Source: Diphasiastrum complanatum (lineage: Eukaryota > Streptophyta > Lycopodiopsida > Lycopodiales > Lycopodiaceae). Taken from it: a stretch of 64,000 nucleotides of DNA. The notes beneath the pieces are model-generated. The model did no database searches and was not told the origin of the DNA. It saw only the letters and a program-made list of their open reading frames with translations. How positions within the stretch are numbered: position 1 is the first letter of the stretch; every line of letters starts with the position of its first letter. Below are positions 48,745 to 59,311 of the stretch, in pieces. Position numbers and translations under genes: made by a program. The stretch spans positions 49,526,014 to 49,590,013 of the forward strand of contig CM055099.1 in the NCBI GenBank assembly GCA_029204225.1, given 5' to 3'.

Positions 48745-50356
48745 TCAACTAAAGACACTAGGTTCTTGAATTGGCGTAGGCGATACATATGTCGATTCAG
48801 GTTCCTGTAATAACTCGTCACCACCATCTTGATCCTTGTCAAAATATATCTCTATATCTTTAAAGGTTGCCTCCTCATCAAAGATTACATCCCTACTTAT
48901 GATTATTTTCTTACCCTCCAAGTCATACAACCTGTATCCTTTCTCTTGATTATCATAACCAAGAAATAAACACTTGGTCGCCTTAGAATCCAATTTGCTC
49001 CTAGAATCCTTAGGTATGTGAGAATAAGCAATACTTCCAAACACTCTCAAATGACTTACATCTGGCTTTCGACCCGTGTAAGCTTCCTCTGGAGTTTGAT
49101 TCTCTACAACCTTCGTAGGACTTCGATTCAAAAGATAAACCGCCGTCTTAACTGCTTCATCCCAAAACATATTTCGAAGATTTTTACTCTTGAGCATACT
49201 CCTCGTAGTTTCCACTATGGACCGGTTCTTTCTTTCCGCAAGTATTTGCAAATTGTCTCTTTATACCATGATCCTTGCAAAACACCTGAAATTCCGTAGA
49301 AAGATACTCTCCCCCTTTGTTCGAGCGAAGTATCTTAATTTGTCTATCTGTTTCTTTCTCCACCTGTGTCTTTAACCATGTGAAATATTTGAAAACTTCA
49401 CCCTTATTCTTCAGAAGATAGATCCATGTCTTCCTAGTATAGTCATCTACAAACACCATAAAGTAACTTGCTCCCCCATAAGATTGAGTCTTCATAGGAC
49501 CACACAAATCTGTATGAACAAGTTCTAAAACATTTTTCGCCCTGAATATACTAGGCAAAAATTTCTTTATATGATGCTTGCCTAAGACACAACCTTCACA
49601 AACCTTGTGATCAGAAACGACTTGAGGTAGACCTGTAACCATGTTAAATTTCCTCAAGACTTGTAGAGTTTTGTAATTCAGATGTCCATACCTCTCGTGC
49701 CATAACTTACTCAATGATTCAGTATCAGCAACACTTGCATGATGATCCACCACCTGAGCTTGAAGTTTATACAACCGCCTCGCAAGTATGCCCTCTGCTA
49801 CTACTTCATTATTTTTCTTCTTGATGAGACACCTCTGTTCATCAAATTGCACCACCATGTGTTGCTTTGCAATAGCTGATACTGTGAGCAAATTTTTCTT
49901 GATTTCTGGTACATAAAGCACATCCTTTATGTTTCCAATCTTCCCTGAAGGTAGTTGTACTTGTACTTTTCCAACTCCCTTTATATCATATGTGTAGTTG
50001 TCTCCCAATTTCACATTTGATCCATCATCTAATTTTTGAAAATTAGATAACCAGTCTCGCCTAGGTGTCATGTGCTTAGAAGCTCCTGAATCAATAAACC
50101 AATAGTCTTCTTCCTTCAAGAAGCCACTACCAGAAGATGTCGATGCCGAAAACAACTCATAGTCTTCAAGATCTAAAGCACTCAATTTTGCATTAGAAGT
50201 TTCTTCTTCTTCAGCAAAATTTCCATTCTGCTTTTTCTTGAACTTGTTGTGCCAGCACTCCTTTGCATAATGTCCTGATTTTCCGCAAATGAAGCAATTT
50301 TCTTTTCGAACCACTTTCTTTTCATCTTCTGACTGATTTGATTGATTCTCCTCCAT
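48745..50356 (-). pseudogene. Copia gag knuckle, protease and integrase
   Basis: CFICGKSGHYAKECWHNK (CCHC), WFIDSGASKHMT (protease DSG), LWHERYGHLNYKTL and CEGCVLGKHH (pre-integrase finger), LVHTDLCGPM and FVDDYTRKTWIYLL (integrase core), KNRSIVETTRSML and LNRSPTKVVENQTPEEAYTG. One frame runs 49184-50356; a frameshift near 49250, at FANTCGKKE, leads into 48745-49251. Confidence 0.92.
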
Positions 50357-50574
50357 ATCTTGCTACTTTTTCTTCTTCTTCTTCCCTTTGCCACCCTTCT
50401 TGGAACTCTGCTCTTGCTTCTTTGCCAGGAATGCCTGTTCCTTGAAATCATCCCTGTTGACAAAATTTTGTCGTCTCATTTCTTCCTGTAAATAGAATGG
50501 CCCCTAGAAATAGCACGCAGGCATGGCCAAACTATCATTAAGGGATGTCAAATAAACATTAATTCCTAACAAAC

Positions 50575-51220
50575 TGCTGTCTCAGTACGTCATCCGCGTG
50601 GGAAGGGAAGGAGGAACGGATCTCCTCAACATCTCGAATGCCTCGTCACTAGCAACATGGGCCTGCTCGGGTGTTGGAGAGTCTATGAGAAAATCATAAA
50701 TTGGGGGCGTGCGAGCAATAGGAGATGCCGGTGGAACCGTAGTGGCAACTGGCGGACGCAAGGGGACGGGTGCAGATGATGGTGCGTGTGGCGGAATTGT
50801 CTAAGGGGGATGAGGAGCAGTGGGCCGGGACGAGGATGCACACTCTCTCCTCGTGCGTGCCAGCCAAGCAGGCAAGCCAAGCAGGCAGCAACTCGGGGTC
50901 AGCCACATAAGGAGCAGTGCATAACCTGAGAACACCCTCCGGAATGCTATTCTCCCCCGCCACAAGACGTGGCCTGTAGGTGTCGAGTAGTCGCTGCCTG
51001 ACCGGGACAAACATCTTGGCACAAGGGGCAGCATTTATGGAGGCACCATTTTTGGTACGTGCACCAAGCAGGTGGCCTTTAAGGCGATGAGGGTCGCAGT
51101 GAACTTGACCAGGCAATACCGGCAACGCACGACCTTCGCACCGGTCTTGTTGGACTTGTCGGCAACCCTCCTGACAACGTCCACCTCCACCCACAGATCG
51201 GCAAGGTCGGATTGCACCAT
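50575..51220 (-). pseudogene. hAT-B BED zinc finger and Pro-rich linker
   Basis: MVQSDLADLWVEVDVVRRVA then VVRCRYCLVKFTATL carries the CxxC of the BED finger (51050-51220). Frames shift into LLDTYRPRLVAGENSIPEGV and a Pro/Ser-rich linker (50600-50950). It is the closest relative of the BED exon at 57335. Confidence 0.8.
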
Positions 51221-51594
51221 TGTGATGGAGGAAACTAGCAGAAAAAATCAGAATAAATTGTGAATGCGATAAGAAGCGGAAAGCTGGAGGAAAATCAGCA
51301 ACGACACGGGAAAGGAATGCTGAAAACCGGCTATGATCTTGTGGAAACGGAACGTGGGCGGGCGTTGAAGATAAGGCAGCAGCAGGGCGGAAGCAGGGGC
51401 AGAGAACTGAGACAGAGAGATGGTTGGCTATGATCTTGTGGAAACGGAACATGGGCGGGCGTTGAAGATAAGGCAGCAGCAGGGGCAGAGAACTGAGAGA
51501 GAGAGATGGTGAGTTGGGGGAAATAGGTTAAAAAAATTTAAATATTACATAAAAATATATACATACATATATATATATATATATCTATATATAT

Positions 51595-51664
51595 TGTGGT
51601 ACTACGCGGGGCGGTTCCAGTATGGTGCCGCGGTACCGGAACCCGCGGTACCGCGGGACCTATG
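51595..51664 (-). promoter_or_regulatory. hAT-B 5' terminal palindrome cluster
   Basis: On the minus strand CATAGGTCCCGCGGTACCGC continues with GGGTTCCGGTACCGCGGCAC, then GGAACCGCCCCGCG. Candidate transposase-binding sites. Confidence 0.75.
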
Positions 51665-51701
<37 letters not shown>

Positions 51702-51702
51702 C

Positions 51703-52690
51703 CATGGTTTCCACGGCACCAGTGCCGTGGGAGTGCACGGCATGGCATGTGGGCCGTATCACGGCACACGTGCCGTGCAAGGGTACTTTATTTTTATTTT
51801 TTTTTTGAAAGTAAAAAAAAAACCTTTTTGGGCCCTCCTCTTGCCCTAACTCGAGGGAGCCCAAAAAGGGTTTTTTAATCATTTTGGGCCGTAGTATTGG
51901 AGAGAGAGAGAGAGAGACAGGGAGGGAGAGCTGATCTTGCAGCCAGATTGATGGGAGAGAATTTATGACTGTTCGAGAGAGATTGAGCGCTCTAGTGCGA
52001 GGTGAATAGAGGGGGGATTGTGGTTTTCCATTATTTTGAAACATTGTTTCTTTAAACCACCCAATTGTCTTGCATCTTTAGGGTCTTTTGAGTCTGTTGG
52101 GCCTAGAGAGAGACTGTAGCAGTCTAGAAAGACAAATCCCTGCTGTAGAGAGAGAAAGTAAGGTTTTAGGTGTCTTTTTGGCTGTTTTTCACATAGAGCA
52201 CCAAAAAGTTCATTCTTTCTTGGGATTTAGGTTTTCATAGCAAGGTTGGCCGGATCTAGAGAGAGATTGGGCTGTTTTAAACTGGGGCAGATCTGTTGTT
52301 AGAGAGAGAAGTTGCTGTTCTAGAGAGAGTTTCTTTTAGAGTTTTCCGAAGGCTTTCTGAGTGGGCGCTCGCGGACAATACCTTCCCACTACTTGGTAAG
52401 CACTTCATTACCATTATTTTCCTTCTGTCTTTCCCTCATGGTTCCTGTTTTCATTTTTCATTCCATCCCATTGCTTTTGCCACCATGGTTGCTGGGGATA
52501 TGACCAATCTGTGGCACCATGTGGACGTGTGTACTGAGTTTGAAAGATATGACAAACAAAGTGGACAGAGAGAGTGGACCTGTCGCTATTGTCATGTGAG
52601 ATACCGCAGTTACCTCACCAGGGTTAAAGTCCCATTTGCTAGGATCTGGCTTTATGCCTATGGAGACCAGGGCTTCTTATGTTGTGTGTG
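51703..52690 (+). mobile_element. hAT-E: 5' part of a second hAT family (GTGCCGTG palindromes, BED finger)
   Basis: Begins CATGGTTTCCACGGCACCAG in a (TA)n tract and continues with GTGCCGTGGGAGTGCACGGC and CGGCACACGTGCCGTGC (51703-51780), then AT-rich sequence, a GA-rich leader and a BED-finger ORF. Sequence similarity with the MITE at 27536 (CATAGTTCC, AAGTGCCGTGG) links the two. Cut on the right by the LINE tail near 52690. Confidence 0.65.
52484..52650 (+). pseudogene. hAT-E BED zinc finger exon
   Basis: MVAGDMTNLWHHVDVCTEFE then REWTCRYCHVRYRSYLTRVK: a BED-type finger (CxxC, aromatic after the first Trp), clearly distinct from the MVQSDL family. The domain is incomplete because the frame runs into LINE sequence before the closing His residues. 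Confidence 0.65.
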
Positions 52691-52696
52691 CACCCG

Positions 52697-52713
52697 TGTG
52701 TGTGTGTGTGTGA

Positions 52714-52801
<88 letters not shown>
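52697..52801. repeat. (GT)n-(GA)n compound microsatellite, LINE-G tail
   Basis: About 19 GT units followed by about 35 GA units, abutting the LINE 3' end AAGCTTTATTAACGTC on the right. Confidence 0.95.
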
Positions 52802-52803
<2 letters not shown>

Positions 52804-53661
52804 CTTTATTAACGTCTTTTCCATGCCAAAAGGCGTATAAGATGGAAAGGAGTACAACAGAGTAAATGGAACTCAGACGGGATAATGCTGTCAACAAAAA
52901 ACTAAACTAAAACGTAAATCACTATGTAAAAAAGCTCATCTCTCACGCAGGAGAGGAAATAAATGATCGTAGCTCAAACATCTCTCACGTAGGAGAGGGA
53001 GAAGAATCTGAAATTTTAGAATTGTAGAACTTAAAATTTGAGATTCAATGGACGTCTGTCTCGGAAGAGAGCCCGGAAACCATTGGCCTTAGCATCTGCG
53101 ATAATTTTCTTTCTCTCAGTCCATTGAATGTGTTAGAATCGTAGTGATTCACAAATCGGAGTAGACTAATCTTATTAGTACTGATGCAAAGCATCAATCA
53201 CAATCTGAAGAAGAGAGACTGCAAGAAGCTATGCTTCATCAACTGAAAACTGAGATAACAATGGAGGTCGGTGCCCATCTGCTCTTATAGAGACTGCCCA
53301 TACTCAAAAGCAAAAGCTATCCTTCTACAATAGCAATTGGAATGCTAATTATGAAGTCTTAACAATAGAAATCTATGCTATCTTACTTAAAAAATAGATT
53401 TCTATACTATTCTAGCAAAATTGGTACTAACTTAGGTACCTATACTAAAAATAGATAGTACCTATACTAAAAATAAAAATAGGGCTTCTAGAAGCACGCA
53501 GGTTGGCCTCTACAATCAATTAATTAACCATTAATTCCTAACACTCCCCCTTAATGGATAATTGATCATCAATAAGACCTAGGAGTGTCCTGAACTTCTC
53601 AAAACTTTTCACAACCAAGTCCTAAAGATATCTGCAACTTGATCATTGGTGTTGCAGCAGA

Positions 53662-54834
53662 TCAACCAGCTTCATACTTATCTATAGAACCATCAGACTT
53701 AAACTTGGTTCTATACATCCACTTACAACTTGTTGGAAGTACAACAAGATCCCATGTCTCGTTTTTCATGATAGAACTGTACTCCTCATCCATAGCAGTC
53801 TTCCAAACTTGTTCCTTTACAACATCTTCATAAAATAAAGGATCCTCAGAATCCAGTACTGAAGCCATAATCGCATAATGCGTTTCTTCACCATCTTCAC
53901 AATAGTTGACACTTGAACGTGTCAATCTCTTAGCTCCTTGTTGACTCGATTCTCCCTCATCCAAAATTTGACTATCTTGTATAGTTATAGTCTCACAATA
54001 CCATCTTGGTAACTTTTTTGTAGGCGACATAAAAGGAGAATAAGTATCAAATACTCTTGACCTTTCCTTACGTTTACCAAGATCCACCTGTGTACTCACC
54101 CTTGGTACAATTTGTGTAGAAGCTGTATCATATGGACATGTATCTTCCTGAACATCATCTATAACAAGAGTTTTTGATGTAGGAGAAAATACATCCTCCT
54201 CATGAACTTCTAGGTTAGAAGAGTCACTTTTTTTAAACACAACATCCCTGCTCATAATCGCCTTCTTACTGGTAAGATTATAAAGGCGATATGCCTTCTC
54301 TTCCTCATCATAACCAAGGAATAAACATTTGATTGCCTTTGAATCAAGTTTTTGACGATTATCTTTAGGAATGTGAGCATATGCAATACAACCAAAAACT
54401 TGCAGATGATCCACTTTAGGTTTTATACCTGTGAAAGCTTCTTCTGGAGTTCGATTTAGAACAGCTTTTGTAGGACTTCTGTTAAGTAAGTAAACTGCTA
54501 TACTAACTGCTTCGCCCGACAAATGATTCTTGAGGTTCTTACCTCGTAGCATGCTTCGAGCACTCTCCACAATACTGTTCTTTCTCTCGGCTACTCCATT
54601 ATGCTGTGGTGTATCAGTCGAAGCAAATTGTCTCTTGATTCCATGTTCTTTGCAGAATTCCTGGAACTCTGTAGATATGAACTCGCCTTCCTTATCTGAA
54701 TGTAGGATCTTGATTTGCTTTCCTATCTGCTTCTCAACAAGTGATTTGAACTGAGTAAAGAACTTAAAAGCTTGACTCTTATACTTAAGCAAGTATATCC
54801 ATACTTTCCTAGAAAAATCATTCACAAATACCAT
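53662..54834 (-). pseudogene. Copia integrase, 390 codons open
   Basis: FVNDFSRKVWIYLLKYKSQA, KILHSDKEGEFISTEFQEFC (catalytic Asp region), TPQHNGVAERKN (catalytic Glu), NRSPTKAVLNRTPEEAFTG and LDSKAIKCLFLGYDEEEKAY. The end, WDLVVLPTSCKWMYRTKFKS, is the first motif of the copia polymerase, after which sequence is lost. Confidence 0.92.
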
Positions 54835-55230
54835 GAAGTAGACTCAGTCTGCATGGGACCACATAAGTCTGTATGAACAAGCTCCAAGATCTCCTTGGCT
54901 CTATATACTCCATTCTTAGGAAACTGCATACGACGATGCTTGCCCATAACACATCCTTCACAGATTTTTTTCGAAGATACATTATTAGGTAATTTTATTA
55001 CCATATTATTGTCTTTTAGAACCTGTAAGCTTTTATAGTTCGCTCCAGATGTACCAAGCCTTCAGAGATCTCTGATGTTGAAGCTGAGAATAACTCATGG
55101 CATCCCACAACTTCACATTTGTCTTTGTCTTCAATGAAGTTGCCTGACTGCTTCTTGTCCTGGATTGCCTTCTTTTTCCTGCACTCAAACACAAAATGAC
55201 CATATTTGCCACAAAAGTTACAATTACCAT
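54822..55230 (-). pseudogene. Copia gag knuckle and pre-integrase relics
   Basis: 54822-55004 has CEGCVMGKHRRMQFP and LELVHTDLCGPMQ. The zinc-knuckle region near 55180-55230 reads GNCNFCGKYGHFVFECRKKK with shifts. Protease codons are mostly deleted between them. Confidence 0.75.
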
Positions 55231-55833
55231 TTCTCTTTGGATTGGACTTTGAATTGTCTCCTTTTTCCGTATTGTCTTTGCCTTCCTAAGCTACACTTGT
55301 CTTCGGTGCTACCACCCTTAGAACTGCCTGCGCCAGATGCTGCCTCCACCAGAACTGCCTGCGATGAACTTCTCCAATCCTTTCTTCCGTAGATGCCAAT
55401 CTTAATGAGCTGGCTCTGATACCATGTTAGAATTTTAGTGATTCACAAATCGGAGTAGAGTAACCTAATTAGTTACTCATGCAAAACGTCAATCACAATT
55501 TGAAGAAGAGAGACTGCAAGAAGCTATGCTTCATAAACTGAAAACTGAGATAACAATGGAGGTGGGCGCCCATCTGCTCTTATAGAGACTGCCCATACTC
55601 AAAAGCAAAAGCTATCCTTCTACAATAGCAATTGGAATGCCAATTATGAAGTCTTAACAATAGAAATCTATGCTATCTTAATTGAAATAGATTTCTATAC
55701 TATTCTAGCAAAATTGGTACTAACCTAGGTACCTAAACTAAAAATAGATAGTACCTATACTAAAAATAGAATTAGGCCTTCTAGCACGTAGGCTGGCCTC
55801 TACCATTAATTGATTAACCATTAATTCCTAACA

Positions 55834-56150
55834 GAATGGGCGTCAAGTCTTCATCCATAAAAATAGTAGATCCCTTTAGGCAACCTCTTTTACGTAGAAC
55901 CTTTTGACGAAGCAAAGCATCCTTGAAACGCAGAAACACTGTGGTGGACTGGAGCTTACCCACCCAAGCAGCAGATATGACATCCTCTTTGAGACCAAAG
56001 GTGGAATGAATGAAAGCATTTGCCTCAACCACGAGGTCCTTACCCGCAAAAGAAGCTCCCCTAACCCTGACATTGAGGGCCTTGAGATCTTTTTTTTGAT
56101 GTTCTTGAATAGATTCAGAAATAGCCTGCTTAGATCCCTTGAGCACGTCA
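55834..56150 (-). pseudogene. LINE-G ORF1, C-terminal half (continues at 53130)
   Basis: KALNVRVRGASFAGKDLVVE, AAWVGKLQSTTVFLRFKDAL and GSTIFMDEDLTPI, then across the copia insertion WTERKKIIADAKANGFRALF and RDRRPLNLKF. It lacks the coiled-coil N-terminus. It matches ORF1 of LINE-A and LINE-F. Confidence 0.8.
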
Positions 56151-56210
56151 GCGTTGGCGCGGACCGGAAATGGCCACGCCTGGCCCGGACGCGCATGTTT
56201 GATATATATA

Positions 56211-56235
56211 TATATGTGTGTGTGTGTGTTATATG

Positions 56236-56266
<31 letters not shown>

Positions 56267-56944
56267 GTTGCAGCATATCTTTGCGATCTGGTCCGCTGCA
56301 AAATCATTCCGGAACTTGCATTCAAGAACATTCAAGAACGTCAACGATCTGTGACCCGGATTGCAAGTTTTTTTTTTGTGGAAAAAAGATGAATGGCCAG
56401 TTTTTTTTTATATATAGTTTAGTTAGTATTAAATGAATTCGAAAATCATCAATGAATGCATCAAAAGAACAACGTATTGATAAACTGGAAAGAGTAAAAA
56501 ATAACATTGCATAGAGGCTAGAGCCATATCTATTCGGTTAATTATAGGTAGAGATATTTTTGGCACTTTATAATGTACTCGTAGTTTGTTGAGCACGTTG
56601 AGTTGACTCATGTTTTTGTCACAAGCTCTGAGATGGGTGCTTATGGTTCATAATTGTTGTCGGTTTGTTGTCATTCAATACGGTTCCATGTGATTTCATT
56701 TCGCATAATACAGAAATAGAGATGTTCGATAAAGAATCACTTAATGGCCCAAAATTGGACTGCACTCTTCAAACTCCGACCAACTAGGTAAGTGAATTGC
56801 TCTTGAAAACACCTTTAATCTAACACCCATATTGGCACCCAAAAAAATTGAAAAACAAAAAATTTGCACTTCAAGAAACTCTAATGGGATTCTTGGATCA
56901 CGTTTCGGAAAGAAACGTGCAACATTGATATATATATATATATA
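56211..56944. other. (TA)n/(TG)n microsatellites and unassigned sequence
   Basis: 56200-56270 is a mixed (TA)n-(TG)n-(TA)n tract. The rest is AT-rich without recognisable features and ends in the (TA)n where hAT-C inserted. Confidence 0.5.
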
Positions 56945-57016
56945 TATAGGTCCCGCGGTACTGGGTACCGCGGGACCGTACAGGTACCGCGGTACCAACA
57001 TGGTACCGCGGTACCA
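56945..57016 (+). promoter_or_regulatory. hAT-C 5' palindrome cluster
   Basis: Inverted repeat GGTCCCGCGGTAC/GTACCGCGGGACC with a 3-bp loop, then GGTACCGCGGTACC twice. Followed by AT-rich DNA ending TTTTTTTTAACCTAA, which is shared with hAT-A and hAT-B. Confidence 0.85.
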
Positions 57017-57334
57017 TAATATAATATATTATTTATTATTTAATATTTTTTTTAATTTTTTTTAACCTAAACTACCTGCCCCCCTCGCATTTCATCAGAA
57101 ATTTTTTTGTGCCCTCCGCCGCCTTGCCATCGCTACTGTTTCCGCCTGCCTGCCTTCGATTCCTTGTGTCGCCCTTCGCCCACGCAATGCCCTGCCTTGC
57201 ATCTGACTTGCTTCGCCCTGCCTTCGCCCATTTTCAGCGTCTCTCACACAGTGTACCCTGCTGTTTTTTTTCCAGCGTTCCATCCTTGCAGCTTTAGCTT
57301 CATCTGCATTTTGTCCCTAGTTTTCTCCATCGCA

Positions 57335-58195
57335 ATGGTGCAATCCGACCTTTCCGGTCTGTGGGACGAGGTAGACATTGTCAGGCGGGTTGCTGACAAG
57401 GCCAACAAGACCGGTCAGAAGATTGTGCGCTGCTGATACTGCCTCGTCGAGTTTGCTGCATCCCTCACTCGCCTTAAAGGCCATCTGCTCGGTGCACGCG
57501 CCAAAATTGGTGCCACCTTGAATGCTGCCCCTTGTAGCAGCATGACCGTCCCCGAAAGGCAGCGACTACTGGACACCTACGGGCCGCGGCTCGTGGCAGG
57601 GGAGAACACCATTTCGGAGGGCATTTTCCGATTTTGCACCGCTCCTTATGTGGCTGACCGAGAGTTGCTGCTTGCTTGGCTGGCACGCACGAGGAGAGGG
57701 AGTGCATCCTCCTCCAGTCCCTTTGCCCCTCATCCCCCTCAGACAGTTCTGCCTCACGCACTCCCATCTGCTCAGATTCCGGTGGATCCCGTCCCATCGC
57801 CTCCGCCAGTTGCCACTGCGGTTCCACCACCACCCACTGTTGCTCGCACTCCCCCAGTCTACGACCGCCACCCGAGCAAGCCCAGGATGCTACTGCTGGG
57901 GCCTTCGAGGATGTGGAAGAGATTCCTTCTTCCTTCCCTTCCCATCCGGATGACCTCCTCAGCCAGCAGTTTTCGTACCCCATGCCAAATGTTGCCCCTC
58001 CACCAGTGCACCCCACCTATGCTGCTGCACCCATCCCTGCCAGTGCATCCCACTCTCCCCATTCCACGTCCACAGCCGATGCATCCACCAGTGCCCAGCC
58101 TGTCGCGTCATCGTCCATTCCCGTCACGGTTGGTGCACCGTGCTGGAGGTCGACCACCCGTCGCCCACCAGGGAGAGCCCTTGTGCAGTAGACCA
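57335..58195 (+). pseudogene. hAT-C transposase N-terminus: BED finger and Pro/Ser linker
   Basis: MVQSDLSGLWDEVDIVRRVA, then VRC-stop-YCLVEFAASL: the TGA at 57434 replaces the Arg codon of CRYC in hAT-B (CGA to TGA). Then LTRLKGHLLGARAKIGATLN, LLDTYGPRLVAGENTISEGI and, after a frame change near 57670, a Pro/Ser/Ala-rich linker (FSYPMPNVAPPPVHPTYAAA). A TAG at 58189 falls where CAG is expected. Confidence 0.85.
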
Positions 58196-58218
58196 TTCGC
58201 GGCGCGCATCAGCCGCAC

Positions 58219-59197
58219 ATGGACAGAGAGGCCACACAGGCCGTGGCCAGTCTGATTTACGAGCTGAACCTGCCCTTTGCCATCACCGACTCTGAGCCCT
58301 TCAGAAGGGCCTTCCGCCTTGCACAGTCTGTTAGCCCTAGCTGGAGAATCCCTAGTTCAGAGGTTGTCCGCACACACATGCTGAGGGATAGGGTTGAGTC
58401 CTTGTCTAGAGAGATGGAGCCTCTGCGTCGGCACTGGGCCACTTACGGTTGCAGCATCATGTCCGACGGTTGGACTGATGTCAGGAGGAGGCCGATCCTC
58501 AACATACTGGTCTCCAGCTGCATGGGCACACAGGTTTTGAGGGCCGTGGATTGCAGCAGGGGGGGGAGAGTCATATCTGCAGCGTTCGTGTTTGATGGCA
58601 TCAGGTCTTCCACCCTAGCCATAGGCCCACAGCATGTCGTCACGGTGGTGACGGACAATGCCACGAATTGCATTTAGATGGGTGTACTGCTAGAGGCCGA
58701 GTTCCCTCATATTGTTCATACCCCCTGTGCAGCGCACGACATAGACCTTCTGATGGGGGACATTGGAGCACTTCCCTGGGTTAGAGCCATCGTCCGGGAG
58801 GCCCTCTTCCTGGTGACTTTTGTCACCAGAAAGAGGCGTGTTCTTGCCATGTTCCGGGTGTTCAGCCATCTGGACCTCCGTAAGCCAGCCCCCACACGCT
58901 TTGCATTCGACTTGGTGGTCATCGACCGTTTGATCAGGTGCAGGGCCTAGCTTCTACAGATGGTTGCCAGTGATCTTTGGGGTGTCAGTACGTTTCCGCG
59001 CACTGAGGATGGGGAGCACTTTTCTTCCACGGTTGAGACCAGTTCTGGAGGGATGCACAGACATTGTCAGGACTGCTTCGACCACTCTACATTGTGCTCT
59101 GCATGGCTGACAGCGAGGTGTCGACACTTGGAGTGGTGTATGAGCTCATGGACCGGATTGGACAGTTCCTGCAGCTGCCCATCTTGCAGCCAGAGAG
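58219..59197 (+). pseudogene. hAT-C transposase, DUF659 and RNase H-like region
   Basis: MDREATQAVASLIYELNLPF, TDSEPFRRAFRLAQSVSPSW, SDGWTDVRRRPILNILVSSC (DUF659), then HVVTVVTDNATNCI-stop-MGVLL and HTPCAAHDIDLLMGDIGALP. Stops TAG at 58675 and 58948 stand where hAT-B reads CAG/CAA. The exon ends CCAGAGAG before a GTAAGC donor at 59198. Confidence 0.88.
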
Positions 59198-59311
59198 GTA
59201 AGCGGTACAGTGTTGTAATTGTTCTTTAACTTTTCAATGGTTGCTAGTTTGTTTTTCTGTCAGTGTTAAGTTTTTTCGTAATGCCCTAAACCACATGCCT
59301 CTCACCTGCAG

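Larger units (their letters stand above)
46369..50571 (-). mobile_element. Ty1/copia element, rearranged, inserted in hAT-B
   Basis: Plus-strand order: LTR 46369-46798, RNase H tail 46799-46988, second LTR about 46989-47423, internal region 47424-50488, and an 80-bp LTR fragment 50489-50571. Polypurine complement CTCCCCCTTAATG follows each LTR. Flanks AATTG (46364) and AACTG (50572) are a probable 5-bp target duplication with one change. The tandem LTR-tail-LTR suggests recombination or nested insertion. Confidence 0.85.
43241..51664 (-). mobile_element. hAT-B: palindrome-tipped hAT element, 3' truncated, split by a copia
   Basis: Minus strand. The 5' end at 51664 reads CATAGGTCCCGCGGTACCGC and adjoins a long (TA)n tract. 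The 5' part (50575-51664) has the palindrome cluster, the BED finger and a Pro-rich linker. A copia element (46369-50571) interrupts the linker. DUF659/hAT catalytic and C-terminal regions follow (43252-46360). The 3' end is missing: homology with hAT-D stops at about 43240. Confidence 0.85.
53131..55833 (-). mobile_element. Copia element, 2.7 kb, complete LTRs, polymerase deleted
   Basis: LTRs 53131-53543 and 55425-55833 (about 410 bp) start TGTTAGAAT and end CCTAACA. Primer-site complement CTGGCTCTGATACCA (55410-55424) and polypyrimidine CTCCCCCTTAATGG after 53543. Perfect 5-bp target duplication GAATG (53126-53130, 55834-55838). It encodes a gag knuckle relic and integrase but stops at the beginning of the polymerase, so it is non-autonomous. 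Confidence 0.93.
52731..56210 (-). mobile_element. LINE-G: ORF1-only derivative with (GA)n tail, split by copia
   Basis: Minus strand. ORF1 at 55834 to about 56150 continues, after removing the copia element (53131-55833, one TSD copy), into 53130-53000 without loss of frame, then a 3' UTR and the (GA)n tail. As in LINE-A, endonuclease and reverse transcriptase are absent. The 5' end runs into (TA)n/(TG)n near 56200. Confidence 0.8.
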
